Source: Sitta carolinensis | Taxonomy: Eukaryota > Chordata > Aves > Passeriformes > Sittidae | Assembly: GCA_032173965.1 (NCBI GenBank) | Contig: CM063283.1 | Span: 16,782,501 to 16,846,500 of the forward strand | Direction: 5' to 3' | Length of the DNA stretch: 64,000 nucleotides | Part shown: positions 10,240-24,668 of the stretch, piece after piece | Layout of the letters: the number at the start of each line of letters is the position of its first letter | Position numbering within the stretch: position 1 is the stretch's first letter | Notes under the pieces: generated by a model | Databases searched by the model: none | Seen by the model: only the letters and a program-made list of their open reading frames with translations | What the model was told of the DNA's origin: nothing | Translations under genes and position numbers: made by a program

Positions 10240-11650
10240 ATAGTATCTGAGCAGGGATTATGCCGCTATGTTTTATAGTAGAACCTTTTGTAGGGGATCA
10301 AACATCTGCTCAATAGAGAGCCCACCACCAGGAGTGTGTCTGATTAACTCTGCTGTGCTGTGAAAGGGCATCAATCCTATCAACCCCTTTGGACAGTCTT
10401 GTATTTGTTTCAACAATTATCTGCTGCTAAGTTACTATAGTAAGAGTTGATAAAACAATAGGGTTGAAAATAAATGAGTTATTTTAGGATATATATATTT
10501 GAGAATTTGCTGCCTTAGCATCTAGTTTTAGGATTCACCTATTATGCTGCAGGATGGGAAGTCATAATTTTGATGAGTTCTAATTACACAGGTAATGTTG
10601 GTACAGTTATCCATTTATGAATGCTTTGATCACTTGACACACAGTGATGCTCAGATTTAATGCGTTGTGCCGTACAATAAAACTCCCTCTCTTGATATAA
10701 GAATATGCACCTCAAGAAGGTTAAGTATATTGCTTTCAGAAACAAAAGAAAATTTAAACTTTCGGGATAATTAAATTCTCATCTGCAGTTGTAAATTATT
10801 TTAACTATGCTTACAGAATGTAAGTAGAGTTTATCTGCTCTTCATTAGAAAACGGTACCATATAAGCACAGTAAAATCTTCTAATGAGACATTTTTCCAT
10901 TAACAATAAAAATAATCTGTTGAACCTCGATATGTTTAAAATTATTTACTATAGTGGGAGCATGTGTAAAAGTCAGAATTATAAATAAGCACAACTAGCC
11001 AAGCAAAGAATGATAACAGCTAGAGAAGCATTGTTATTTTGTTTCTTTTAAATGCATCTCTAAAAAAAGTGCTTCATCAGAAATTTAGGGAATTTTTTAT
11101 TGGCTTTACACTGATAAGACTGAAAAAATTATTAATTGGATGTGCCATGGTCATCTGGGAGAGTACGGAAGCGTTGCCTTAATAACACTTGTCTATAATG
11201 CCTTTTAGAAGTTCGTAGTAATCCTGCCAATTTAGAGACTCAAATAGTTAAAAGCTGTTTTTTTTTCCTAAGGAAGGTAAAAAGAAAGAAACATCTATGA
11301 TGACTCACATACACTAAACCTAATTTAAAAAAAAATAAACCAGACAGAAACAAATGCACAGAACACTCTGTGACATCCTGCTCTTATTGCAGTAGAAGAT
11401 TAAGTCTCTCTCCAAATTGCTTTGAGCTCTTCTAGAGGGAGAATGCAAACATATATTGATGTTTTGGTGAGTCACTTCCTAAAGATAGGCTATATCCTCA
11501 TCACATGGTCTGTCATTAGCTGGCAGAGTTGGAAAATGATAGCACATTTGAGATACAACGGTCCAGTTTGGCTGCTTGCAGGAATTTTAGGTCTGACTTT
11601 TCCGTTTAAGTTGAACCAAACTTGCACAGCTGTTTAACTTACAAAAGAGG
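10240..11650. other. Non-coding stretch with possible conserved elements
   Basis: There is no gene here. Parts (about 10250-10470, 11100-11250 and 11400-11640) have the look of vertebrate conserved non-coding elements: complex AT-rich text with ATTA and TCAATC-type homeodomain/TALE cores, a few retained CpGs and no repeats. This is an impression; conservation cannot be measured from one sequence. Confidence 0.3.
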
Positions 11651-14600
11651 TGCTTTCACTCTAGAAGGAGATGGCTTGTGTAAATGGGTAGTTTATGGAA
11701 AGGCTTTGTCAGAAAGTACTTTAATAGGAGACTATAACTTGGTCTTGGGATGCAGAGAAGAATTATCATTACTGGTACTAGGAAGTACTTGATGTGAAAT
11801 TTTTTTGGCCCTTCCTTGTTTTTCACATTCTTTCCCTAAGCATTTTTTTGGTTTTGATTTGTTTGTTGGATTTTCTTGGTCAAAGGTCTGAGAAATTTCA
11901 TTGCTTGAAAGAAAGACTGAAAGTATGTAGTTCTGAAGTTTTATCACAAGCATCCCATCAAGTTGTCTTTTTAAATTTGCCCTCTCCAGAAACGACTTAA
12001 ATTTATTAAATTTTTAATAGGACTCACAAAGAAAAAAAATTCTGGTTATCACTGTTGTGAAAGGAAACTATAAAATATAAGCAAAGAATATTGTTAAAGT
12101 TAAAATTCAGAACAAGATAAAAACCTAATTTAAGGCAGTCTTGTAATTTGGAGATTTTGAAGTATACATTTTGAAGATCTGCATTGTTAAAGCATCTTTT
12201 GTCAAGTTATACTTAGCAAGAAACAAGACAAAACAAAATGTTGTTAAAACATACTTGCTGGAACTTCATGTAAGTGTACTCCTGCTGCTGAAATTTTTAT
12301 TGAAGGGTTAGGGTTTTTTTAATTCCACTCGTGAGAATAATGTGTATAGAATAAATTTTTTACATTAGAAAGACACAATTCTTGACACTTCTGGTGTCCC
12401 ATAGAGAACTCTCTCATGTACGGGGACCTGTGGCTATAGTAGAAAGGAATTCTCCCTGTATTCTTGAAATTTAAATTGTGCATATACAGTTTTAACGGGG
12501 TTTTATGGGAAGGAAAGGTAACTATTTTTTTTTTTTCTTCTACAGCCCATTATGTTGTACTGAAACTGTCAAAATTTTAAATGTGTGTGGTCTTTGTCTT
12601 TTTCTACACATGGCTTTTCAGGAGTCTGGCTTTTTCATATTTTCAGGTTTAAAAAAGCAAAGCTGCCACAAATGACAAACACATGGTGGGACAGAAATAA
12701 TAAAAATACTGCCAAGGCAACACACATTTTTCATGGCAAAACATTAACATTTTAGTATACAATAGTAACATTTGTGATTATATTTTTATGTACATGTTGT
12801 GAGATGAATTTAGTTACCTTTACAGAGAAGAGCTGAACTGTGAGCACAAGAATAGCCAGTGATATTGGACTTGAATCTAGAAAGGCTGTTCAGTTAGATT
12901 TACATTTCTGTAGAAATTTATGTGTTCATCTTTTCCTCTAATATATGAGAATATTCAAACGTTTATGTATAAATCTTCATTATCATTTTCTGGTGTAGGA
13001 AATAGTGTCATTTTGTCTGAGGAAGGGCGATTGGCAAATGGAAAGATTTAAGTGTTTGAATTAAGGTCCTCATCAAGATTAATTCTGCTTTTACCTATGA
13101 GGCATTGTTGGTACAGATACAAGTAGTTATTAGGTCGAGTAAAACCATATACTTGACAGATCTCCTTGGATGAACATTTTCATATGGGGCTCTCTGCATA
13201 GATGAAGTATTGGTAAGGAATTGCAAGGAGCTGTGGACAGCCATTCATTAGATAGGTATTTCAGGCTACAATTGTTAGGAATAATTCAGCTTTATTAGTT
13301 TTTTTATAGATTTGAACCTATTTGTGTTGATATAGCAATGTGTTGATGCATTGAAATAGCTGGTGACCTAGAACTTGGTGTCACATCAATCACTAAAGGA
13401 AATAACTTCCTTGTTGGTGTATAGACTAAGCTAATGTTTTTGTCTGGCATCTTCCTTACTGACCTGCTTGTTGGCTGTGACTGAGTCACATATCAGGAAA
13501 ACATGATATTCCTCACATTTTCTTCTTTGAGTGTAGCTTAGAATGCCTGTCTGGTTAGCTGTCAAAATTCAGATCCCATGTTTCACCTGCAAGTGACTCA
13601 ATAAATCCACTATAGTAGCTAGAATTAAAAAAAATGAGGGACAGGACTCTTCTCTGTTTGACACAGCCTGTAGCTGAGTGTTCATACTGAGTTGTTACTG
13701 AGAAGTTAGATATTCTCATTTTCTCCTTCCCTTCTGTTTCACAGTGAAATGTGTTGGCTAGGGAGCCACAGTGAAAGGGCTGATAACCTGATGAAAAGCT
13801 TTCAGAAATGTCCCTATGCTAAATCAGGAGGAAGTCAAGACCTTTCAGCTTGTTGTGAGAAATCGGAGGCAACAGCCTAGTGGAAGAACTATTACCTGAG
13901 ACTGGGAAGAAGAAGAGTTAAATTAATCACTTAAAAGTCAGGATTTGGCTAATGTCACTTGAATGACAATAAAGTAATAAAGACCCTTCACACAGGGTCA
14001 TTGGCTATCTGAGGACAACGTGCAGTGCCTGATTCATTCCTACCTATGCCTAAGATTTTTTCCAATGCAAATTTCTACCTAGAAACATCATTACATGATG
14101 TTTGGCATAAAATTTTCTCTAAAAATTCCAATGAAAATTTTGCACATATTAATGTTTACTTTCTGTAAAAAGACTATCCTAATACTAGACCTTTCCCCCA
14201 AGCAAACTGGTTTTATTTTCATTTCAAAGGACTAGAATGCAGGGTGTGCCTTTTTCTTTTCCCTGGTTAGCTTGATGCATGGTTTTTAATGTACCCATTA
14301 TTTGACTGATCTTGAAGTGGCTACAGAATGATTTGCTCATTACACAGATGTCCATGGAGGCTCAGTAGTCTGACTGTGATCACATACAGTAATGTGTTAC
14401 CTCAGCAATAGGCTGGGGACCATGGAGTTTCCCTTCCACACTGAAAAATTAATTAAGCAGGAGCATGGAGGCAGCTTAATCTTTTAATAATAGCCCTCTC
14501 AGGCTCTGTTACAGACAAACTCTATTAAGTAAGAAATTCTTATGATGAGCATGAGGCATAATCTGATCAGAGCCCGAAGCCTGTTTGCTGTGCTGAACCG

Positions 14601-17600
14601 TGAGTGTCCCAAGGCAGAGCCAAACTTCATGTCTCCAGGATGTGTTAGGGCCTCCTCCTGATGGTATAATGGAGAAATAGTGACTGCACTTCTGAATAGC
14701 ATGTTTCCTTACGATTAAAGTCTGGGTACTTCTGTCTCTTAATGTGTTTCTCTTGTGTATTTCTTACCTCTCAGATCAAATTCCCATTCGACTGGACCAG
14801 GTATAACTTCATTTAACAGGCCTAATGTGCTAATAGACATTTCATAAAGATAATGCCTAACATTTTATAGTCAAATACCAATATCAGAATAAAAAATAAA
14901 TTAATAATCTCCTTTTCACTTGAATCATAGCTTGATTAATGTTACTAGTAGTGCCAGTATTTTACTCAGGTTTATTTGAGCTTCTAAGGAGCAAGATGTG
15001 AGGCAGAAATTTTATATTTTTTCAGAGTAACAAAGAAAGGATTTTAGAACTTACAGAAATCAACTTTTTCTTTTCATCCATGCTTTTAAAAATGATTTTC
15101 ATTTTCCTTCCCTTGAGTTTAGCACAGGAAATCTCCACAATTACTGTATGTTTATCAATGCTTGCACCTGTTCATGCTACCAGGCGCTGTTTAAAGCACA
15201 TTTAATGTATTCCTACCCATAAATGTCAGACTCCTATGTGGAGTTGACATCCTGCTGTAAATCCTGGCACCCTTGTCCACTGAGTGGGGCTTATGACTCC
15301 AAGAGCACAGTCAGAGCAGAGGAAGTGTTCCAGCCTGTGCACTGGCAAGGTGAGCGGGAGCAGCAGAGGACACAGGGAAGCTGGCAGCTCAGCCCCAGAG
15401 AGAGGCAGTGCAGAGTGAGAAGCAGCTGGAGAACTGCCAGCAGCACACTTGAAAGCAGAATACAGAAATGTTTGTACATGCTTTCCTGACTTCTGTCTCC
15501 TGACCTTCCTTTCCCCATCCGCCCATGCTGGAATTACCATAACCCAGTTTTCAGGGCAGACACTTCTTCTCTCCAACTGGCTAGTCATTTCAGGAGAGCT
15601 TCATTGTATGAATACAAAGTTAGTAAAATTCTTCCTTATTTCCATTTCCCCCTCCTGCTGCCTCCCAGCCCCTGTTCTAAAATTTGGCAGCCCTAAAATT
15701 GTAACACCTTTTCCATAGGCATGTTGTGCTTCCATTCTTACAGCTCTCATTTCTTCTATGGTGCTGCACTCAGCAAGCAAATAAGTTTTCTAAGAGCTTT
15801 CTATTTTAAAACCTAAAATTGTCAGCACTAGTTAAGGAGGTCATGCTTTTAATATCACTATAACCATCATGATTCAGAGGTGAAGTTCTAAGAAGGAAAT
15901 ATAGTGGTAGTATAGAGCAATTATGTTGTTCAAATATTTATTTATGGCAAGCATTTTAAGATCTTTTGTGATCTGTGCCTCTCTGTTTATGGATGCAAAT
16001 CTCTTCTCTTCCCCAGTTATTTCTATTTTGCTAGAATATAGAAGCCTCAGCAATGGCCCAGGATCCTTTAATTATATATACTGTGGGGGGAAAAGGTACC
16101 CTGTGATGAAATCACTGTGAGCATAGGAGAATTCTGAAAACCATTTTCTTGTTCCAATCTGGTTTTCTAGATGCATATTAAAGGGAATATGAATGTCAGC
16201 TGTTGGAAGTACATATGGGAATTTTTTCATCTCATAACACTTCTAATCTTTATTATTAACATTAATTCTGGTCAATGTACATGTTTAGGTGATGCAGCTG
16301 AGGTAGCAGTTGCTGTACAGTCTTCTGCAGCAAAATGCATGCAGAAATGTACAACATATTTACTGGATTATTTCAGTGGAAGTACATAGGCTTTTTGCTG
16401 AATACAGGTTACTCTTAAAATAAAGTTATACACACATATGCATGTAAATATATACAAATGCTCACATAGAAATAGTCTAAAAGCAAGAACAGCCATGGCA
16501 ATTTCCAAAGTAGAATTAGAATCTATAAGTAAATCAGCTTGGCCGTATAGATGCTACTCTTGAAGTAGCCCAGCAACTTAATAAATATGGGGAGCATGAG
16601 TGTAGAAAATGTAAAGAAATGAGACATAACTGCCCAAAATTAAAAAAAAACCAAAACGCTTTTTCTTTGGGGGCAAGCACAGACCCTAGGAATAACATCA
16701 ACAATTTTATTTCATGCTTAGAACCAGCATCTCAGTGACAGAGCATCACAAGTAACTTTGTCGCTGTGGCGAGTAGTAAACGACATGACTTCCTCGTTTT
16801 GACAATGAATCTGACTCCAATCCTTTATCAAACAATTGACCCCCTTTATATACCTTTTTAAACAGGCCACTTGCATTGGTAGGAAGAGTGCCAGAACTCT
16901 GCATCCCAGTGGCCAAAACCAAAACATAGAGAAAGTCCATCCCACAGAAAAGAATCCAAAACATTAAACTCATAACAAAAACACTAGCACAAATCACTTA
17001 TTTGATTTGTCAAATCTTGTGAGAACAAAGCTTTCCTAAACCGAAACATCACAAAGAAACCAAATTTAGAAACACAGAAGCAACAGGCCTAGGAAAAACA
17101 GACTACAACTGTGCACAATATGTTTGCCTTACATTAAATAAATCAATGAGAGAATAAATAACGTGGCAAGAAAAAACAGAGTGAGGCACATTTTCTCCTG
17201 AGACTTAAGATTATTCTTTTCACAAATTAAGAGGGAGTTAGGGTATGAGAAATAAGTGGAACATCCTACTGCTCAACAAATGCCTTAAATGTTTGTTACA
17301 AACAATGCTCAAGCAATCACAGGAAGCATGGGTTCAGACTGAGGTATTTATCTTTCCAGATGTATACCTAAGAGGAATTTTTATGAATTATATTGTTTTG
17401 TTGGGGTTTTAAGTCTAATGTAAAGAATGTATATTGGCTTATCAAAAGCAGACTGAGGTTTTTTTGAAAAAAAAAAAAAAAACCACAAGAATTTTAGCCT
17501 CTCATAAACTGCAGTTAACTTGAGAACTTTATGTGCTATTTGCTAGAGTATAAGCTGGGGGAAACAGTAGGTACTCAGTGTTTATTCAAAACTTAGGTAT

Positions 17601-20600
17601 AGGGAGTTAAGTTGGCATATCTGTTTTGAAATCAAACTAGACAAACATTCATCTGTCTTTTTTTGTCGTTTGCTGGTTTCTAGACATCTCTATCTAATCA
17701 GACTCACTCTGATGATAAATTGGTTCATTGTCTTGTATTGGTGACGATGGCCTGAAGATGCAACAGCATCCCAATGAAGAACCAGTTAATATTTATTATT
17801 TAGACCATCTGAGGGGAAAAAAACCCACACCAGTTTTTGACCTCAACAGAAAAGCTGTGTAATGAAGCCTTAAAAACAGGGGACGAATGCCTTTGTTTTA
17901 CCTGTGTTTTGCAGGAGGTTTTTAATTGTCAGATCTGTTGGTGAGTAGATCTGCTCGAGCCTGAGAGTGTGCCTGTTTCTTCCAGTTGGTCCCATCGATG
18001 CATGCTATCTCTAGCTCACCAAGTTTGTCTCCTTAGATATAAATATTTAAAGGGCAAAGATAATTTTCTCTGACATTTTATTCATAATCACATAGCACTT
18101 TTATAATGTCTTCAAGATACTAGAAAACCATAAATCCTCAGCTGTCAACAGTGGCTGCATTTAAGGTCAGAAAATGCAAACAGAAAGGGAGAAGTGTGCT
18201 ACCACAGGCTCAATGAATTGAATATCATCAATTCTTGGTTCCAGTCTGTCCTTAGTTTATTGCATACAGCCCAAGCCAGCAACAGTGAAGAACCAGTTTC
18301 CTAAAAATAATCGCACAGCCAAAAATACCAATGCACAAAATACAGTTGGAATACATACTTGAGGAGGGAAAAAGAGTCTGTGTTACATATATAGAATGAG
18401 GTCTTGATCTTCTTTTAGAGTATATGTAGGAGATTTAGGTTCCTAATTAAAGCAGTTTGCCACAAGCTTCCTTTATATAATAAGCGTCCTCCAAATCAGT
18501 AATGGTAAACCTAAGTCAGAAAAAGAAAAGCAAAAATCTAGTATCTGTGTTCAGCTTCTAAAGGCTCCATTCTGCACACATTATTTCAAATTATTTAATG
18601 CATTTCTTATTTTAATGAAACATAGATTATAAATTGTGTTAGCATTTGTCTGCATGAATTTGTGTATTTGCTAGGTTCTGATTTCTATCACAAGGATTCC
18701 CTTTGTCTCTCAGCTTACCATTAAATGCTTTTAAAAATGCTCAGTTGACCTGGCTGTGAAGGTGTAAAAGTTGGTCTTTTGGGGAAGGAAGTAGGGACTG
18801 TCTGATCTTCTGGTTGAAAGTGGGGAAAAGTCATCAAGACAATCTAGATGCTGGGGAGTTTTCTGCCAGTTACTTCTGTTTGACTCTTATCACAAGATGC
18901 TTAATATCTGGGTATTTGCTAGTTTTTGTTTAAAAGTATTGTTTAACTGCAAATATTACTGGGGTTGATGCAGAACTTTATACTTCTTTTGAGCCATGAG
19001 GATTCTGGTAACAGTGCTTTGAAATAGCCAGGCTGTGTTTGGTGAATGTGGTACAGAAGCGATGAGTCCAGTGAAGGGTTCTCATTTGAGAAACAAGCAT
19101 GCAGTGAGACATTTCTCTATTCAGATATGGGGCTGCAAACAAGCATAACTGAGTAGAATATTCCTGGCTAGCCTTGTTCATCAGGCTGATACCATATCTT
19201 TCCTTAGACATGACAGTACCATACTACTTCAGTCAGATAATATATTCTACAGGAATATAAGAAAGGAAACATTTCTAGAAGTCAAGAACTAGTCTTCTGA
19301 TCTCTTTCTGTCATCAGAAACAAATGACAATAAAGAAGTGAACAATCTCAGTAACAAGGAAGGCTTTTTTGAACCTATAACCAGGTCACAACACAAATGT
19401 TAGCTGGACATTCTCTAATATGTAACTATTCACTCAGAAAACATTTTCTGAACTTTGAGACAGCTATTCATTAAGCTCAACTTTGGACGATCTTCAAGTG
19501 AATTGTACATATGTCTGAGGCTATTTGCTCTTCATAGAGGCATGTGCTCTCAAGTCATGTGACCAATTTTTCATCCTTTCATCTTTAAAGAAATTATACT
19601 GGCTCAGAGCATATGGATAACAGCAGATCAACAGTCTTTTCTCTGAACAAGTTTGATAAACTAGGAAAGAATTCAGGATGGAGGTGAAGGAGACCATACT
19701 TGCTACTGAGAGTTTGACAAAAGGAAAAAAAACCCTCTTAAAAATTAAATAATCAGTTCCTTAAACCATATTGTGTAGAAACATTTATTTTACTCAGATA
19801 TGTAAATAAATAAAAAAACACTTTCTGCCTGCTATCAAAAAAAAAAGAAATTATAAAAAAGAACAACATAAAACCCCCAAAACCTCACAGACCCATAAAG
19901 GATAAGATCATGTGCCTCAAACAGCTGTCTTTATATTGGAAATGGCATGTCATGGAATAATTCTAAAATAATTCTAACATTTTGGAGAGCAAAGCAGCTT
20001 TTTTACGTCATGCTTCTGTTTATACATCAGATTTTCATTAAATACGCTTTCTTCCTTAATTCGTCACATACAACTTTCCACTATCACTGGAAAACCTGAT
20101 CAAATTCATCTGTTCAAATCCTCTTCTTTCCCTTTTTCCCTCAAAGAAAATCCCTCTGTTGTCCCTGAAAATATGCTTTCTGATTTGTTTTAGTATAGTG
20201 GAGTCAGTTCTCATGAATTGTAAGATAAACAAGAATCATGTTTGCATTCCTCTGTGGAAAGATATCACCTGATGGACTCCTCAAGTGACCAGTGGAGATG
20301 GAGAGGTGGTAACTTCTCTGTCCAATCTCTGATCACTGTCCACAAACATATATATACGAGGTCAACAATAAAGGAGGAGTTCTTTTCTTCTTCTCTGCCT
20401 GAACACCTGTTGTGTGGGTTGCTGTGTGTTTCTATCTGCGTCACAGTGACACCCCTCAAAGTCTATTCTTTTTGCTGGGAGCTTACCTGCCAAAAGAGAA
20501 AGTCAATTGTAAGAAATAGCACGAGTATTTTCTAGGAGTAAAAGAAAAGTAGTTGCTAGTCCCTCTTACCTCTTTCAGAATATAATAAATTCCTTGCTGT

Positions 20601-23040
20601 GAAACAGTTTAAAGAGGCTGTACCAGTAAAATGGTTTCATGTGTGCATATTTAAATGTTTGAAGTCTTCTACTTTTACCACTTCTCTTTGCCTTGAATGA
20701 GTGTTTCTTAATTATGATTATACCTATTAGACAGCACTGATGGTCCGTCAGCTCTAATGCCTTGTCTCTCACAAACATCTGAGCTTAGTACTTCAGAGAA
20801 TTGTGAAAAGTCTATCTTGCCTTTGAAAGGCTGAGACAGAGGGAACAGGCATTTGACTGTGGTGTCTACAGTCCTCGGCCAGCTTCATGAAATACCAGCT
20901 GGGATTTTTATTGCCTTAGTAAAACTAATATGAATTAAAGGTACTATGAGTAATCTGTCACCTTGCAAATTCATAAAAAGTTGGATGAAAGAAACAAAAT
21001 ATAAGCTGGCTTTTAGGGGATGAAATTGTAAAAAGCTCTTGTGTTTCAAATTTGAATTCAACAGAAGCTGGGATTTGTGGAGTTTATGAACTTATAGTTG
21101 ATTTTTGTACTTTGTGTTATTTGTAAGTGCGCTCAAGTGCTGCAAATCTATAATCTGTTTTCCTTAGTTTACAAAGAATTTGAAACGCAACCTTTGTTTT
21201 GTGAAGGATTTTCTAAGAACTACATTTAACCTATACTGTATTCAGAAATTCACCACCACAGATAAGGGAATTACTGCTTGTGGAGTTACAAGTATTAACT
21301 CTGTCTTTTGGAAAGCACAAATTCATAAAGAGTATCTCATATAGAGAGAGTTTTGTGGGTATTTGAATATTAGAGTTTGATGTAGCATGATGTTCAGAAA
21401 CATAGCATTATTATCTGTAATTTTTTTCATAGTAAAATATTAGAAATAACATTTATTCTGAAATTATTTGGTAAAGCGCAGCCCGGCTACAGCAAAATCC
21501 ATGGTTAGTACAAAAAATTGCTTATTTTAGCTCTTGTGAGTGAACTTTTTCATACATAAATGTCTAAACAAATTTGCTAAAAGCTTGATCTTGCAGATTT
21601 TAGGTTAAGAAATAAATGTTACCAGCATTATTTTTTGTGTGCTCAAAAATTACACACATGGTTTCAACTCCAGTAGTGGTTACCCAGTATGCTGTACAAA
21701 GTGAAAGTTATATGAATCTCTAATTTAGATGGACTCTCTTTCAATACACTCCTACATCAGATCAATGACAGGTCAGTGATAATGCTAACACTCTGCACTG
21801 AAAATCAGCACCTGCTTTAGTATTGATTTTCATTGAATGTGCCGCTGGGTGGTCAGTCAGGAGTGTGCTTTTGGAGAACCCTCTAGTACTATAACCATAT
21901 CAACTGCTACACAAACTCACAGAGATATTTGACCTCAGATAAAACTTTACAGTGTATATTTATATCTAGCACCAGAGATAAATGGGTTTTAAAATGGATT
22001 CGTGTTGTCATGTTAGGCTTGCTTCTGAGGTTATCAGTTTAGCAGCTGAGCTTGTTTGCTTGTTATTATTGTGAGCAAGAGTTACGAGCTTTAGTTAAAG
22101 ATAGAGCCAATCTATCTCTCCTGGTCATAAACCAGGGTGGAAAGGCTCAGGCTTTCAGAAAATCTCCTGCCCTCTTCCTCCATGCATTGATAATGGTTTC
22201 TTTTTGTCAAGCAGCCATGTTGTTTCCTAAAACATGTATCAGAAGACAAGGATGAGAAAATCAGAGCTTCTCAAAACAGGAAATTTTCTTATTGATGACA
22301 CAGACTGTCTTTTAAAAATACAGCAAAGTCGCTGCATGTGTGGTGTCACTTTTAAAGTATTATATTTTTCTTCTCTAAGATGGCATCTGCACTGAGAAAA
22401 TTTCGTCCTGTAAATGAAATTGCCTTTTTCCCACCCTCAAATTCAGACACAGAGCTAAAACCTGTTTTATCTGAGTGGCAAAAGCAAAGGTTTGTTCTGC
22501 TTTCCTACATTTCCTGCTGGTTAGTCTCAGTCAGATAACAGATGTGCTGGCATCCTGTTGCCTAATTCTTCTACACCAACTCCTCTAAATCATCTTCTAC
22601 ATCAGCTAGATATTCAATCACATTTTTTTCATGGTTACAGAGATCTCAGAAAGGTGCAGAGCACGTCCAGCATACAGACTGAATCTAAAACTATCACAAG
22701 GTCTCTATGGCATATGTAAATATCTTGAATCAATTGACATTAATGCAAACGCTCTGCTAGTTAATTCCAGAGAGTGGAGTTGGACTGTTTGGCTAAAGCA
22801 AAAAGGAGTGCCATGTCAGTGTGCTTGACCTGCATTTACCTCTAAGTACATGGAAAATTGAAGGCCTGGATTTCTTTCATGATCCTTCTATTTAATTTCT
22901 TGACTTTTTTTTCCCAAAAAAATTTCTTTGATCAAAAATCCACAATACCTGCATCATATCTATTGATTTATTTCACTTATTTAAAATTTATCTCCCTTTG
23001 AGTATGTATCACCAAAAACCTCCATTGTGGAGTCTGTGAT
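11651..23040. other. Non-coding single-copy stretch
   Basis: I recognise no gene, RNA or transposon. An A16 tract lies at 17467-17482. Open frames reach 120 codons (15226-15588, minus) in a locally GC-richer patch but match no family I know. The remainder is AT-rich, unremarkable sequence. Confidence 0.55.
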
Positions 23041-24495
23041 GCAAGCACATGCACAAAGCCAAGAAAATTTGGGTTCAGAACATCCTGGGAAGACCAATGT
23101 TGATGAGCGATGGCTGCAGTGAAATGCTGATGCATGAAACCTTAATTTTACAAGCTCTGACAAGTGCATTGTGTCTGGCAAATTGTGATGTACTGACCCA
23201 AGGGTCATGCAGACAAAAAGTTAAACTGCTCATTTCAGTCAAAGTAATAGGACTAGGCATGTTACAAATAAAAGGACGTCATCAAGCTGCTTTTCTAGCA
23301 CAATCTACATGACAATAGGTTTACGTGTTCAGAATATTATTCCTTTCCATTGGTATATATATCTTAGGAATTGTTCAACCATAGTATTAGGAATTACTTG
23401 GGCTGGTCACAAGATAATTAAATTTATATATGTGGAAATTTCTTTACCTGACTACTCTTTGTAATGAAATAAAGTAATTAGCTTGTGATATTTCTTTTCC
23501 TTCAAAAAAGTGTGAAGTATAGCTTAGAATCAGGAATTCTTCCATCATTAAGACTTGCTCCTTGGAGGTGAGAGAAAGATTTATACTGTAGAACTACCCA
23601 AAGACCTGGAGGTGGGAAAACTGGTTGAAATAAATGCTCTAACCATTGGCTGTTTATTTGAGCCTCTCTCCTCTCTGCACCTCTGAATTTAACTGTGGTC
23701 TCTGAAATCATGATAACAGTTTTACTGGAGTATATGTCAGTACTGAAAGGGATGCGGCTTATTTTTTCCACTTCTTGTGTGAAAAAAGTTATGACCAAGT
23801 CTATGATGTAGACATATAAATCTGATCTTTAATGCAACACTGTGTTTATACTAAGATTTTGTTTATTTACATTGTTAAAAAGTGACAGAACAACTTACAT
23901 AAAAACAGAATAAAATATGTTAAGTCAACCATAATGCAAATTCATGGTCATCATATTACATGGTGACAGCCCAGCATGTCTTGTTTTTCTAGTGACTTTC
24001 AGTACAGGTGGAAAATGTTAGAAATTAAAGCTTCAAAATTCCTTGGTTACAAAATATCCTTGCTACATGTTGATAGGGAAATATTTTGTGCCATGGATGT
24101 GCTAGTGGTCTTCAAAACGCTGTAATGTATTCAATACAAATTGAGGTGTTTGTACAGAGGATGTTCAATATCTTTAAGGAAAAGTCTGGGGTCTTTAAGT
24201 CAGCAATTGCAATTAAAATATGTTCTTTGCTAATGCCTTTGGGTAATGATATTAAGTGATTCATCCATTGAGAACCAGAAAGTTAAGGGTTTGATATATA
24301 GCTACTTATTTAACTTTGTGTAAATGTGTATAAAACAGGAGAGCTGTTGTGAAAGAGATTATGTTTATCAAGCAACACCTATTTGTGGAGTCTGGCAGAA
24401 GTATTTGGTTGCTTAAACCAGTGAATTGAAGTACAAGTTTGCCATCACTCATCTGGAAATGGCACCTCCCCTTTAGCAGTCTCCTGTTCAAATTT
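23041..24495. other. Non-coding stretch
   Basis: The part 23049-23290 has complex, repeat-free text with a TTAATTTTA core. It is open in three overlapping frames, but none resembles a protein family. It could be a conserved non-coding element. The rest shows nothing recognisable up to the CR1 fragment. Confidence 0.35.
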
Positions 24496-24668
24496 TAGAA
24501 TCATAGAATAATATGGGTTAGAAGGGACATTTAGAGTCCATTTAGTCCAACGCCTGCAATGAGAAGGGACACCTTCCACTAGACCAGTTTCCTCAGTGCC
24601 CCATCCAACCTGGCCTTGAATGTTTCAGAGGATGTAGCATCTACCACCTCTCCAGGCAATGTGTTATT
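24496..24668 (-). mobile_element. CR1 LINE, 3'-end fragment
   Basis: The fragment starts with TCATAGAAT, the reverse complement of the CR1 terminal unit, followed by the familiar GGGTTAGAAGGGAC and CCAACCTGGCCTTGAATG segments of the avian CR1 3' region, seen on the complementary strand. It is about 170 bp and 5'-truncated, as most CR1 copies are. The divergence from the usual text suggests an old copy. Confidence 0.93.

Noticed and set aside
12301..12320. GGGTTAGGG as interstitial telomeric repeat
   Set aside because: Only about one and a half units, not a tandem array.
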